Positions 21,974-30,755 are shown, counted from the first letter of the stretch. The stretch is DNA of 30,974 nt from Heritagella_A intestinalis (GCA_904418995.1 CAJFQF010000020.1:1-30974), one strand, 5' to 3'. Program-made: numbers and translations. Notes: generated by a model from the letters alone, not told the origin.

Positions 21974-22786
21974 GTGATTATCGCTATTGATATGGGAAAT
22001 ACCAACGCCGTCATCGGGTGCATGGAAGGGGAAAAGATGGTCTGTACTTCCCATATCAGCACCGACCGCTCCAAAACCGTGGACGAATACGCCCTGCTGT
22101 TCAAGGGGATTCTGGAGATGCACGGCATTGACCCCAACGCCCTGGAAGGGGGCATTATCTCCTCGGTGGTGCCCATGCTCCGGCCGGTGCTCCGGGACGC
22201 AGTGGAGCGCCTGACGGGCAAGCGCCCCCTGCTGGTGGGGGCCGGGGTGAAAACCGGCCTGAATATTAAAATCGACAACCCCGCCCAGCTGGGAGGCGAC
22301 CTGGTGGTGGCCGCTGTGGGGGCCTGCGCCAAGTACCCCAGGCCCATTGTGCTCTTTGATATGGGCACCGCCACCACAGTTTCCGTCATTGACCGCTCCG
22401 GTAGCTATCTGGGGGGTATGATTATCCCCGGCCTGCGGGTGGCGGTGGACGCCCTCTCCGCCCGGGCCTCCCAGCTGCCCCTGAATATCAGCCTGGAAGC
22501 TCCGGAATCCCTCATTGGGGCCAATACCATAGACTGTATGCGCTCCGGGGCCATTTACGGCAACGCCGCCATGCTGGACGGCATCATTGACCGGGTAGAG
22601 GAGGAGCTCTGCGCTCCGGTGACGGCGGTGGCTACCGGCAACCTGATTTCCATGGTGCTCCCCTATTGTGAGCGAAAAATCTATCCGGAGCCGAACCTGC
22701 TGCTCCACGGCCTGCGGCTGCTCTATGAGAAAAACACCCGGAAATCCCGGCACACTGCCGGCGGGGAAGGAGGGGACGACCAGTGA
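21974..22786 (+). CDS. coaX: Type III pantothenate kinase paralog 1 (diverged)
   Basis: A 270-residue ASKHA-fold kinase, the first step of CoA synthesis from pantothenate. DMGNTN near the N-terminus, DRSKT, GVKTGLNI, IDNPAQLGGD and DMGTATTVS are present. Compared with its neighbour and the family, the usual G-x-DR motif reads GGDL (Arg lost), and the late ATGG motif reads ATGN. The GTG start at 21974 has GAGG eight bases before it and matches the family start; an upstream ATG is in frame but is poorly placed. It overlaps the next coaX by 4 bases. It may be active, regulatory, or part of a heterodimer. Confidence 0.88.
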   Translation: MIIAIDMGNTNAVIGCMEGEKMVCTSHISTDRSKTVDEYALLFKGILEMHGIDPNALEGGIISSVVPMLRPVLRDAVERLTGKRPLLVGAGVKTGLNIKIDNPAQLGGDLVVAAVGACAKYPRPIVLFDMGTATTVSVIDRSGSYLGGMIIPGLRVAVDALSARASQLPLNISLEAPESLIGANTIDCMRSGAIYGNAAMLDGIIDRVEEELCAPVTAVATGNLISMVLPYCERKIYPEPNLLLHGLRLLYEKNTRKSRHTAGGEGGDDQ

Positions 22787-23598
22787 TTCTGGCCATTGAC
22801 ATTGGAAACACTCAGATTGTGGCGGGCTGCCTGGAGGGGAAACAGCTGGTTTCCTCCTTCCGCCTGGCAACCGACCGCTCCAAAACCGCAGAGGAGTACA
22901 CCCTGCTCCTCTCCGGTATTTTTGCCATGGGGGGCATTTCCCCCAGTGACCTGGAAGGGGGCATTATTTCCTCGGTAGTGCCGGTGCTCCGGCCCGTGCT
23001 CCGGGACGCGGTGGAGCGCCTTACCGGAAAGCGCCCCCTGCTGGTGGGCTCCGGGGTAAAAACCGGCCTGAACATCAAAACCGATAACCCCGCCCAGGTG
23101 GGCAGCGACCGGGTGGTGGACGCTGTGGCCGCCTGCGCCAAGTATCCCAAGCCCATTATGGTGGTGGATATGGGTACCTCTACTACGGTCTCCGTCATTG
23201 ACGGCAAGGGGGATTTCCTGGGGGGCATGATTATCCCCGGCCTGCGGCTGGCAGTGGACGCTTTGTCCGCCAAGGCCTCCCAGCTGCCCCAGAACATCAG
23301 CCTGGAAGCCCCGGAAAAGATGATTGGCGCCAATACCCTGGACTGCATGAAGTCCGGCTCGGTTTACGGCTGCGCCGCTATGCTGGACGGCCTTCTGGGC
23401 CGGGTGGAGCGGGCCCTGGGGGCCTCGGTGACGGCGGTGGCCACTGGGGGCAACAGCTCCCTGGTGATTCCCCTGTGCCGGCGGAAGTTCCACCTGGAAC
23501 CGGATTTGCTGTTGGAGGGTTTGCGCATCCTGTATGAGAAGAACACCCGGCGGGGTGCCCCCGCAGGCGAGCCGCGAGATAGCGGCATCGTGGAGTAG
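22783..23598 (+). CDS. coaX: Type III pantothenate kinase paralog 2
   Basis: A 271-residue CoaX with the complete motif set: AIDIGNTQ, DRSKT, GSGVKTGLNIK, DNPAQVGSDRVVDAV (the Asp of GSDR is the family's catalytic residue), DMGTSTTVS and VATGG. GTG start at the GTGA overlap with paralog 1, so the two are translationally coupled. By eye the proteins are about 70 percent identical, in both DNA and protein throughout their length, indicating tandem duplication. This copy is the better candidate for the working kinase. Type III enzymes are homodimers and are not inhibited by CoA. Confidence 0.94.
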   Translation: MILAIDIGNTQIVAGCLEGKQLVSSFRLATDRSKTAEEYTLLLSGIFAMGGISPSDLEGGIISSVVPVLRPVLRDAVERLTGKRPLLVGSGVKTGLNIKTDNPAQVGSDRVVDAVAACAKYPKPIMVVDMGTSTTVSVIDGKGDFLGGMIIPGLRLAVDALSAKASQLPQNISLEAPEKMIGANTLDCMKSGSVYGCAAMLDGLLGRVERALGASVTAVATGGNSSLVIPLCRRKFHLEPDLLLEGLRILYEKNTRRGAPAGEPRDSGIVE

Positions 23599-23828
23599 CC
23601 TTTTCTCCCGCGTAAAGGGCCTGGCATCTGACTCTCTTGGTCTGCATTCGCAGACAGTTCCCTCAAAGAGGAAGCTTATTTGCTGCAGGCTCTTATCCCA
23701 CCTCCTTGCGGATGCTGTTGACACCCGGTGTGGCAACAGAAAAGGTGGTATGCGCCAGTGTAATGAGGAGTTTTTCTGCAATTTTTCCAAATGCATTTTC
23801 CTTCATCTTTATCTTTAAGGAGCAGCCT
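23599..23828. other. Intergenic region before tcdA
   Basis: No gene is seen. TGTTG-a-CAC with GTG-g-CAACA forms an imperfect hairpin near 23713-23735. A TTGACA occurs there but no convincing -10 follows at the right distance. Confidence 0.4.
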
Positions 23829-24542
23829 ATGACAGATCACAGAAAAGAACAGCTTTCCCGCACGGCCCTGCTGCTGGGGGACGATGCCGTGGAGCGGCTC
23901 TCCCAGGCGCGGGTGGCGGTATTCGGCGTTGGCGGCGTGGGGGGCTTTGCAACGGAAGCATTGGCCCGGAGCGGTATCGGGGCCTTGGACCTCATCGACG
24001 GGGACGTGGTTTCCCTCTCCAACCTGAACCGGCAGATTATCGCCCTGCACAGCACCGTGGGCAAGGCCAAAACGGAAGTTATGGCACAGCGCATCCGGGA
24101 CATCGACCCGGATATCCGCCTGACTCTGCACACCTGCTTTTTTACGCCGGAAAACGCCGGGGACTTTGATTTCACCCAGTACGACTACATTATCGACGCG
24201 GTGGATATGGTCACGGCGAAAATCCAGCTGGCAGTCCAGGCCCAGGCGGCGGGAGTGCCCATCATCAGCAGCATGGGGGCGGGGAACAAGTTGGACCCCA
24301 GCGCTTTTGAAGTCAGCGACCTGTACAAGACCAGCGTCTGCCCTCTGGCCCGGGTCATGCGCCGGGAGCTGAAAGCCCGGGGCATCCGGAAAATGAAGGT
24401 GGTCTATTCCAAAGAGGAGCCCCGGAAGGTGGACGGCCCCACGGAAAACGGCCGCCACATTCCCGGAAGCATCGCCTTTGTGCCCTCGGCGGCGGGGCTG
24501 GTGCTGGCCGGAGAGGTCATCCGGGAGCTGGCCGGCCTGTAA
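23829..24542 (+). CDS. tcdA: tRNA threonylcarbamoyladenosine dehydratase (TcdA/CsdL)
   Basis: A 237-residue ThiF/E1-like protein that cyclises t6A37 to ct6A in ANN-decoding tRNAs using ATP. Visible: the nucleotide loop FGVGGVGGFATEALARSGIG (residues about 32-51), DGDVVSLSNLNRQ, the D-AVDMV-AK segment, and the late SKEEPRK and GSIAFVPSAAGLVLAGEVI motifs typical of TcdA. The ATG at 23829 was chosen because AAGGAG lies six bases upstream and homologues begin there; the frame is open further upstream without a ribosome site. It converges with the XRE gene across a terminator. Its partner sulfur enzyme CsdA/CsdE is not here. Confidence 0.93.
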   Translation: MTDHRKEQLSRTALLLGDDAVERLSQARVAVFGVGGVGGFATEALARSGIGALDLIDGDVVSLSNLNRQIIALHSTVGKAKTEVMAQRIRDIDPDIRLTLHTCFFTPENAGDFDFTQYDYIIDAVDMVTAKIQLAVQAQAAGVPIISSMGAGNKLDPSAFEVSDLYKTSVCPLARVMRRELKARGIRKMKVVYSKEEPRKVDGPTENGRHIPGSIAFVPSAAGLVLAGEVIRELAGL

Positions 24543-24553
24543 CAGAGCGCAAA

Positions 24554-24584
24554 AATCCCCCGCAGGAAGGCCCTGCGGGGGATT
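24554..24584 (-). terminator. Terminator between tcdA and the XRE gene
   Basis: AATCCCCCGCAGG pairs perfectly with CCTGCGGGGGATT around a 5-base loop. On the minus strand the tail is TTTTT, so it primarily ends the XRE transcript; it may also stall tcdA. Confidence 0.8.
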
Positions 24585-24594
24585 GCTGGACTGC

Positions 24595-25296
24595 TTAGTC
24601 TTTTTTCTTCATGCCCATGCGGTTTTCCGTGTTCTGAATCAGGTTCATCAGGGAGGCCGCAAAGAGGGGATAGTCCTTGGCGATGGTGTCCGGCGTCATG
24701 ACGGGAGCCGTGCCTTTTTCCAGGCCCTCCATGTCCCCGGCCTTTTCCCCGCCGGCCAGACAGGCGGCGTTGGCCTGGGCAATGCTCTGCACCGCGTCCG
24801 CTAAGCCGTTGTACAGGTTTTCCGGCGCGGCGAACATTCCCTGGGGGTTCTTGGCGTTGGCGGAATACAGCAGCCGGAAGGCCTTGTATACCGAAACGCT
24901 GAGATAAGCGGAGATTTCCGCGGTGAGGTTCTTGTGATTGCACTTTTGCAGTTCCCCGAAAATCACGTTCAGGGAGTTTGCCAGGAGCTTTTTGTTCAGG
25001 GTGGGCAGCAGGCTTCCCCGCAGGCGGTTTTCTTTGCCCGCCGCGTCCGGCTCCGGGATGTCCTCCACGGAAATGGTGGCCCCGGTGCGGTCAGGGGAAC
25101 GGCCCAGCAGGTAATCGCAGGAAACCTGGTAGTAATCCGCTGCCCGGACCACAAATTCCAGGCCGCATTCCCGGATGCCCTTTTCATAATGGGAAAGAAG
25201 GGCCTGGGATACCCCCAGGTCCTCCGCCGCTTTTTTTTGACTGAGGCCCCGCTCTTTCCGTAAAAGCGTCAAGATCCTCGGAAAATCGTTGTTCAT
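24595..25296 (-). CDS. XRE-family transcriptional regulator
   Basis: A 233-residue protein with a Cro/CI-type helix-turn-helix at about residues 7-63 (LLRKERGLSQKKAAEDLGVS, then LLSHYEKG and YYQVSCDYLLGR), followed by an alpha-helical C-terminal region of unknown fold ending in a basic KKKD tail. The ATG at 25296 has GGAGGAGAGG just upstream; the frame is open further upstream, but that start would enter the promoter region. It is divergent from the histidine-phosphatase gene, and the AT-rich intergenic region has repeated GTATAC-CGCATTTA elements. It may control itself and that gene. Confidence 0.88.
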   Translation of the reverse strand: MNNDFPRILTLLRKERGLSQKKAAEDLGVSQALLSHYEKGIRECGLEFVVRAADYYQVSCDYLLGRSPDRTGATISVEDIPEPDAAGKENRLRGSLLPTLNKKLLANSLNVIFGELQKCNHKNLTAEISAYLSVSVYKAFRLLYSANAKNPQGMFAAPENLYNGLADAVQSIAQANAACLAGGEKAGDMEGLEKGTAPVMTPDTIAKDYPLFAASLMNLIQNTENRMGMKKKD

Positions 25297-25378
25297 ACCT
25301 CTCCTCCACCCTGTATTTCCCGCCGCCATTGGCGGTTCCATCCCCAAATCCGTCGAAAAAAATCGGAATAACGTACCG

Positions 25379-25438
25379 TAAAGTATACCGCATTTATAAC
25401 AATTTGTAAAGCACTATATATAGTATACGCATTTAGAC
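25379..25438. promoter_or_regulatory. Repeated GTATAC-GCATTTA elements between divergent genes
   Basis: GTATACCGCATTTATA and GTATACGCATTTAGA lie about 40 bases apart in an AT-rich segment between the XRE and histidine-phosphatase genes, with ACTATATATAGT in between. They are plausible operators or promoter parts, but no -35/-10 pair could be fixed. Confidence 0.4.
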
Positions 25439-25451
25439 AGGAGCACATTTT

Positions 25452-26204
25452 ATGAAATCTTATCTCATCCATCTCATCCGTCACGGCGCATCCGCCGGCA
25501 ATTTGCAGGGGCGCTACATCGGCAAAACCGATTCCCCCCTGGCCATGGAGTCTGTGAAAACCCTGGCGGAGCTCAAGCAGAAATACGAATACCCCACCGC
25601 AGACGCCTATTATTGCAGCACCCACGCCCGGTGCCGGGACACCCTGAAAATTCTCTATCCCGAAGAGACGCCTCTGGGGGTGGACGGCCTGGAGGAGTGC
25701 GATTTCGGGGACTGGGAGGGAAAAACCGCCTCCCAGCTGCAAAAAACCGACCCCGCCTTTGCCAAATGGATGGCCGGCGGCGAACAGGCTTCCCCGCCCA
25801 ACGGGGAAGGGGGCGCGGCCTTTATGTACCGGGTGTGTTCCGCTTTTGAAAAGCTGGTGGAGGGCCTCATCCGCTCCCACACCTACACTTCCGTGCTGGT
25901 GATTCCCGGGGGCGTCATGATGACCATTCTCAGCGCCTACGGCCTGCCCAAGGCCCCCTTCTATGACTGGATGTGCGAGCCGGGCTTTGGCTACTCCCTG
26001 CGGATTACCCCCAGTTTGTGGATGCGGGGCATGGTGGCGGAAGTCTATGAGACGCTGCCCCGGCAGGGGGACGGCCCCGCCCAGGCAGACCACACGGTTA
26101 TCGACCTGGCCCGGGAAGCCGCCGACCGGGCCTATGGGAAGCACGAAGAGGAATCCCACGAAGAAAGCCCCCAGGGAGGCCCGGGGGAGGCCTCCCAGGA
26201 ATAA
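25452..26204 (+). CDS. Histidine-phosphatase-fold protein lacking the second catalytic histidine
   Basis: A 250-residue member of the phosphoglycerate-mutase/phosphatase superfamily. The phosphohistidine motif LIRHG (H11), the STHARCRDT arginine region and ECDFGDWEGK with its acid residue are intact. The second active-site histidine, normally in a V-HGG segment, is replaced by proline (LVIPGGV, P152). AGGAG precedes the ATG, and a hydrophilic Glu-rich tail ends the protein. Activity may be lost or changed. The AraC/CobC-type small-phosphatase branch is the nearest in style. Divergent from the XRE gene. Confidence 0.85.
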   Translation: MKSYLIHLIRHGASAGNLQGRYIGKTDSPLAMESVKTLAELKQKYEYPTADAYYCSTHARCRDTLKILYPEETPLGVDGLEECDFGDWEGKTASQLQKTDPAFAKWMAGGEQASPPNGEGGAAFMYRVCSAFEKLVEGLIRSHTYTSVLVIPGGVMMTILSAYGLPKAPFYDWMCEPGFGYSLRITPSLWMRGMVAEVYETLPRQGDGPAQADHTVIDLAREAADRAYGKHEEESHEESPQGGPGEASQE

Positions 26205-26299
26205 CGGCGGGAGAAGGGCCGTTCCCCTGGATTTTGCCAATTTTCTGTGAACACCCGAAAAATCGCCGGAAAGGCCTGTTAATTTTTTGCCATTTGCGT

Positions 26300-26305
26300 T
26301 ATAAT
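26300..26305 (+). promoter_or_regulatory. -10 box of the hypothetical-mnmA-CpXC unit
   Basis: A consensus TATAAT lies 70 bases before the ATG. No good -35 hexamer is seen at the right distance. The rest of 26205-26374 holds no gene. Confidence 0.5.
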
Positions 26306-26374
26306 AATAAAAATCCCTCACAGGGAAAGCCTGTGCGCTGTGTCAGCATCAAGCAAAACGGAGGTCGGTACTAA

Positions 26375-26998
26375 ATGAAAAATATTTTTGAAACCATCGG
26401 CCATACTCTCTCCGGCGCGGTGGATTATGTGGTGGAGAAAAACCGCAGAGCAGCCCAGATCAACCGTCTGAAGATGGTGATCCGCAAGGAAGAGCGGGCT
26501 GCGGAAAAAGCCTATATCGCCCTGGGGAAGTACTATTACCACACCCTGCGGGATGAACTGAATCCCATTACGGAGCCCCACTGCGCGGCAGTGGACAACG
26601 CTACCCGGAGAATGGACCGGGCTATGTCCCGCTTGGAGTCCATGTGCTTCCGGGAGGAAGGGAACAGCTGTCCGGAAGGGGGCTGCGCGTCCTGCGGCTA
26701 TGACTGCGATATGCGGGAGGATTCCTGGGAGGAAGAGGACGCTGAATTCCACGAGGAGCCGGAAACTGCCTGCCCCTGTGCAGCAGAGGAGGCCTCCTGC
26801 GAGGAAAATCCCTGCGAAGAAGCGCCCTGTGAAGAGCCTGCTGTCCCTGCAGAGGCCCCGGTGGAGGAGCCTGAGGAAGTGCAGGAAGCGCCCAAGGCGG
26901 AGCCAGAGGCGGAACCTGTGGTTCCGGAAGTGCCGATTCCCGGCAGCGCGCCGGAAGCGGCAGATCCCCAGGATAACCGGGAAATCCCCTTTTTATAA
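26375..26998 (+). CDS. Unknown protein, helical N-terminus and acidic Cys/Pro/Glu-rich tail
   Basis: A 207-residue protein not assigned to a family. Residues 1-90 are charged and probably helical or coiled-coil (NRLKMVIRKEERAAEKAY, then LGKYYYHTL), in a style shared by small clostridial zinc-ribbon proteins. Residues 95-115 contain a cysteine cluster (CPEGGCASCGYDC) that could bind metal. From 116 the sequence is Glu, Pro, Ala and Cys rich, with repeated CEE and EEP units, and is probably disordered. No membrane segment. Clear ribosome site CGGAGG. It ends 14 bases before mnmA, so it is co-transcribed with a sulfur-transfer enzyme; whether that matters is unknown. Confidence 0.8.
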   Translation: MKNIFETIGHTLSGAVDYVVEKNRRAAQINRLKMVIRKEERAAEKAYIALGKYYYHTLRDELNPITEPHCAAVDNATRRMDRAMSRLESMCFREEGNSCPEGGCASCGYDCDMREDSWEEEDAEFHEEPETACPCAAEEASCEENPCEEAPCEEPAVPAEAPVEEPEEVQEAPKAEPEAEPVVPEVPIPGSAPEAADPQDNREIPFL

Positions 26999-27012
26999 TG
27001 CCAGGAGACCCT

Positions 27013-28083
27013 ATGAGTAAAAAACGAGTGTTGTTAGGCATGAGCGGCGGCGTGGACAGTTCCGCAGCCGCTCTTGTCCTTTTGCGCGCCGGTTATGAAG
27101 TGGCCGGCGTCACCATGCTCCTGCACCGGCAGGAGGCAGACGGCGGCTGCGGCTCCCTCAAAGAGGCCGGAGACGCGGCCCGGGTCTGCGAGACCTTGGG
27201 CATCCCCCACGAAATCGTGGATTTTTCCGAAGAGTTCTCCGCCCGGGTGAAAGCTGATTTTGTGTCGGAGTACCAGCGGGGCCGCACCCCCAACCCCTGT
27301 ATTGTGTGCAACCGCTATCTGAAATTCGGGGCCCTGCTGGACTATGCCTTAGAGCGGGGCTTTGATTTTGTGGCTACCGGCCACTATGCCCTGGTGGAAA
27401 AGCGGGGAGACCGCTGGGCTTTGCTGCGTTCCCCCTCGGCCAAGGACCAGAGCTATGTCCTCTACCGCCTGACCCAGGAGCAGCTGGCCCACACCCTGAC
27501 CCCCCTGGGGACTATGGAAAAACCGGAGGCCCGGCGGCTGGCAGAGGAAGCTGGCCTGCCGGTAGCCCATAAGCCCGACAGCCAGGACATCTGCTTTATC
27601 CCCCACGGGGATTATCACCGGTTTTTGGCGGAGCAGATGGGCCGGGAGCCGGAGCCGGGGAATTTTGTTTCCCGGGACGGGCAGGTTCTGGGCCGGCACA
27701 AGGGCATTACCCACTACACCATCGGCCAGCGCAAGGGCCTGGGGCTGAGCTTTGGCCAGCCCATGTATGTGACGAAAATCGACCCGGCCGCCAATGAAGT
27801 GACCTTGGGGCCGGAAGGCAGCCAGTATGCCCCCGGGCTGCTGGCCCAGGACATAAACTGGGTGGCCCTGGACCATCCCCGGGAACCCTTCCAGGCCGGG
27901 GTCAAGGTGCGCTACAGCGCCAGGCCCGCCCCCGCCTGGGTGATTCCCCTGGAAGACGGGGGCGTCCGGGTGGAATTTGACCAGCCCCAGCGCTCGGTGA
28001 CCCCGGGCCAGGCGGCGGTGTTTTATCAGGATGACGCAGTGGCCGGGGGCGGGACGATTTCCGCGCCCCTGCCGGCGGAATAG
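27013..28083 (+). CDS. mnmA: tRNA-specific 2-thiouridylase MnmA
   Basis: A 356-residue enzyme that thiolates U34 of Lys, Glu and Gln tRNAs. The PP-loop MSGGVDSS is at residues 10-17, the catalytic cysteines are C99 in CIVCNRYLKF and C194 in SQDICFI, and ATGHYA, KDQSYVLY and GQRKGLGL are all present. The start at 27013 has AGGAG five bases upstream; an ATG five codons earlier has no site. It is the intact counterpart of the stub next to nifU at 1079-1147, but its PP-loop flank (SSAAALVL) differs from the stub's (SSVAAYLT), so the stub is not a simple recent copy. Confidence 0.95.
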   Translation: MSKKRVLLGMSGGVDSSAAALVLLRAGYEVAGVTMLLHRQEADGGCGSLKEAGDAARVCETLGIPHEIVDFSEEFSARVKADFVSEYQRGRTPNPCIVCNRYLKFGALLDYALERGFDFVATGHYALVEKRGDRWALLRSPSAKDQSYVLYRLTQEQLAHTLTPLGTMEKPEARRLAEEAGLPVAHKPDSQDICFIPHGDYHRFLAEQMGREPEPGNFVSRDGQVLGRHKGITHYTIGQRKGLGLSFGQPMYVTKIDPAANEVTLGPEGSQYAPGLLAQDINWVALDHPREPFQAGVKVRYSARPAPAWVIPLEDGGVRVEFDQPQRSVTPGQAAVFYQDDAVAGGGTISAPLPAE

Positions 28084-28094
28084 GAGGCGTTAAT

Positions 28095-28733
28095 TTGTCT
28101 ACCTGTATCAGTAAGGATGTGAGCTGCCCCAGCTGCGGGGCAATCCATAAAACCCAGATGTGGCCGGGCATTGACCGCCTGGCCCACCCGGAGCTGCGTG
28201 CCCGGATTATGGAGGAGACCTTTTTTGACTGGAAGTGCCCCAAGTGCGGCTACACGGCCCAGATGACCTATCCCTGCCTGTATCACGACCGGGAGCTGGG
28301 CCTGATGATCTGCCTGGCCCCGGGGAGCAATAAGATTACCCTGGAAATCCCCTCTTACCTGGACAAGGTGGCCAAGCGGGCGGTTTCCACCCTGCCCCAG
28401 CTCAAGGAGAAGATCCTGCTCTTTGAGTCCGGCCTCAACGACGCGGCCATGGAGCTGGTGAAAAAGGCCCTCTCCGAGGTGGTCCAGCGGAAATGGCGCA
28501 TCCCGGAGGTGACGGCCTATTTCTGCGCCGCCAGCAAAAAGCAGATTGAGTTTGCTTTCTACTGGCAGGGCCAGCAGACCCCGGTGTATCACAGCACCCG
28601 GTTCGATGTGTATAAGCAGGCGTTGGAAGTACTGGACGCCGTCCATTATGAGCCGGAGAGCGGGTTCCCAGTAGTGGATTCCCTGCTGGCGGACGAGATT
28701 ATGGAGGCTTATCAGGAACTGGAAGAGGAATAA
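28095..28733 (+). CDS. CpXC-domain protein
   Basis: A 212-residue protein with the paired CPSC (residues 11-14) and CPKCGY motifs that define the CpXC family (PF14353), a predicted zinc ribbon followed by a helical region. No function has been established for the family. The start is TTG at 28095, with GGAGG seven bases upstream and no nearer ATG. It begins 11 bases after mnmA, so it is in the same operon. Confidence 0.85.
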   Translation: MSTCISKDVSCPSCGAIHKTQMWPGIDRLAHPELRARIMEETFFDWKCPKCGYTAQMTYPCLYHDRELGLMICLAPGSNKITLEIPSYLDKVAKRAVSTLPQLKEKILLFESGLNDAAMELVKKALSEVVQRKWRIPEVTAYFCAASKKQIEFAFYWQGQQTPVYHSTRFDVYKQALEVLDAVHYEPESGFPVVDSLLADEIMEAYQELEEE

Positions 28734-28790
28734 ACCCAAATGTGCCCGGCGCGGCAAAAACCTAACTGAGAAAAGGAATGGTCTATTAGT

Positions 28791-30668
28791 ATGTGCGGAA
28801 TTTGCGGATTTACCGGTGAGATCGTCGACCGCAGCGCGGTCATCACCCATATGACGGATGTGATTACCCATCGCGGCCCCGACAGCAGCGGCGTCTTTGA
28901 AGGCGACGGCGTCACCATGGGCTTCCGGCGGCTGAGCATCATCGACATCAGCTCCACCGGCGACCAGCCCATCTACAATGAGGACGAGAGCATGGTGCTC
29001 ACCTTTAACGGCGAGATTTATAATTATCAGGAATTGCGGAAGGAGCTGCTGGAAAAGGGCCATGTGTTCCGCACCCAAACCGACTCTGAGGTGCTCCTCC
29101 ACGGCTTTGAGGAGTGGCAGGAGGGATTGCTGAACCGGCTGCGGGGCATGTTCGGCTTTGCCATCTGGAACAAGAAGGACAAGAGCCTCTTTATGGCCCG
29201 GGACTTTTTCGGCATCAAGCCCCTCCACTACACCATGGTAGGGGACCACTTTGTCTACGGCTCGGAAATCAAGAGTATTTTGCAGTTCCCGGGGTTTGAG
29301 AAGAAGTTCAACATGAACACCCTGAATAACTACCTCTCCTTCCAGTATGCCGTGCCCCCGGAGACCTTCTTCGAGGGGGTGTACTGCCTGATGCCCGCCC
29401 ATTACCTGTGGTACCGGGACGGCAAAATCACCACCACCCGCTATTGGGAACCCAAGTTCCAGCCCGATGAGAGCCTCACGGAAGAAGAGGCCATTGACCG
29501 CATTGAAAAGGTCTTTGAGAACTCCGTCAACGCCCACAAGATCAGCGACGTGGAGGTGGGTTGCTTCCTGTCCAGCGGCGTGGATTCCAGCTATGTCTCC
29601 ACCTATTTTGCCGACCAAAAGACCTTTACCGTGGGCTTTGACTTCGGCGAGAAGTACAACGAAATCGATTGGGCCAAAGGCCTTTCCGAGAAAATCGGCG
29701 TGGACCACCACTACAAGGTCATCCCCTCCGAGGAATTCTGGGGGAACATCAAAAAGGTTCAGTACCACATGGATCAGCCCCTGGCAGACCCCTCCTGCAT
29801 TGCCCTGTACTTTGTGTCCCAGCTGGCCAGCGAGTATGTGAAGGTGGTGCTCTCCGGCGAGGGCGCCGACGAGCTTTTCGGCGGCTACACCATCTACAAC
29901 GAACCGGATGTGTTCCGGCTGTACCGCAAAATCCTTCCGCAATCGGTGCGCACCGCCCTGCGCAAGCTGGTGCAGAAGGTGCCCTTCCACTTCCGTGGCC
30001 AGAGCTTCATTACCCGGGGCGAGTACCCCACCAATGAGTCCTTTATCGGCAACGCCAAGATGTTCGGCTATGAGGACAAGCAGCGGCTCCTCAAGCATCC
30101 GGAGGCGGCCACCCGTCCCCAGGAGCTGACCAAGCCTTGGTATGACCGGGTGAAGGATTTGGACGACGTGACCCGGATGCAGTATCTGGACATCAATATG
30201 TGGATGGTGGGGGATATCCTCCTAAAAGCCGACCGCATGAGCATGGCTAACTCCCTGGAGCTCCGGGTGCCCTTCCTGGACAAAGAGGTGTTCAAGGTGG
30301 CCTCCACCATCCCCACCCGCCTGCGTGTGAACAAGAAGAACACCAAGTATGCCATGCGTCAGGCGGCCCTGCGGCACCTGCCCCCGGCCACAGCTCAGAA
30401 AAAGAAGCTGGGCTTCCCGGTGCCCACCCGTGTATGGCTCCGGGACAAGAAGTACTACGACATTGTCAAGGCCGCCTTTACCAGCCACATCGCGGAGAAG
30501 TTCTTCCACACCGAAGAGCTGGTGCGGTACCTGGACGACCACTTCAACGGCCTGCGGGACTACAGCCGGCGTATCTGGACGGTGTTTATCTTCATTGTGT
30601 GGTATGACATCTACTTTGAGGATGGCAAGCACGCGGCAGGAGATTGGCCGGACTTCACCAATCAATAA
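28791..30668 (+). CDS. asnB: Asparagine synthetase (glutamine-hydrolysing)
   Basis: A 625-residue AsnB. Cys2 (MCGICGF) is the glutaminase nucleophile after Met removal, with HRGPD and FNGEIYNY in the N-terminal Ntn domain. The synthetase domain has the PP-loop LSSGVDSS and SGEGADELFGGY, and the C-terminus contains LKADRMSMANSLELRVPFLD. It makes asparagine from aspartate, ATP and glutamine. The ribosome site AAAGGA is rather distant from the ATG, but the start is fixed by the Cys2 requirement. It is 57 bases after the CpXC gene and is followed by a strong terminator. Confidence 0.96.
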   Translation: MCGICGFTGEIVDRSAVITHMTDVITHRGPDSSGVFEGDGVTMGFRRLSIIDISSTGDQPIYNEDESMVLTFNGEIYNYQELRKELLEKGHVFRTQTDSEVLLHGFEEWQEGLLNRLRGMFGFAIWNKKDKSLFMARDFFGIKPLHYTMVGDHFVYGSEIKSILQFPGFEKKFNMNTLNNYLSFQYAVPPETFFEGVYCLMPAHYLWYRDGKITTTRYWEPKFQPDESLTEEEAIDRIEKVFENSVNAHKISDVEVGCFLSSGVDSSYVSTYFADQKTFTVGFDFGEKYNEIDWAKGLSEKIGVDHHYKVIPSEEFWGNIKKVQYHMDQPLADPSCIALYFVSQLASEYVKVVLSGEGADELFGGYTIYNEPDVFRLYRKILPQSVRTALRKLVQKVPFHFRGQSFITRGEYPTNESFIGNAKMFGYEDKQRLLKHPEAATRPQELTKPWYDRVKDLDDVTRMQYLDINMWMVGDILLKADRMSMANSLELRVPFLDKEVFKVASTIPTRLRVNKKNTKYAMRQAALRHLPPATAQKKKLGFPVPTRVWLRDKKYYDIVKAAFTSHIAEKFFHTEELVRYLDDHFNGLRDYSRRIWTVFIFIVWYDIYFEDGKHAAGDWPDFTNQ

Positions 30669-30675
30669 TCATACG

Positions 30676-30718
30676 CAATCCGGAAGCAGCTCACAGCAGG
30701 GCGGCTTCCGGATTTTTT
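30676..30718 (+). terminator. Terminator of asnB
   Basis: AATCCGGAAGC pairs with GCTTCCGGATT around a loop of about 18 bases and runs into six T. Confidence 0.88.
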
Positions 30719-30755
30719 GCTGTGGGGGCAGGGGGGTGGAGGCCGGAGAAAACCG

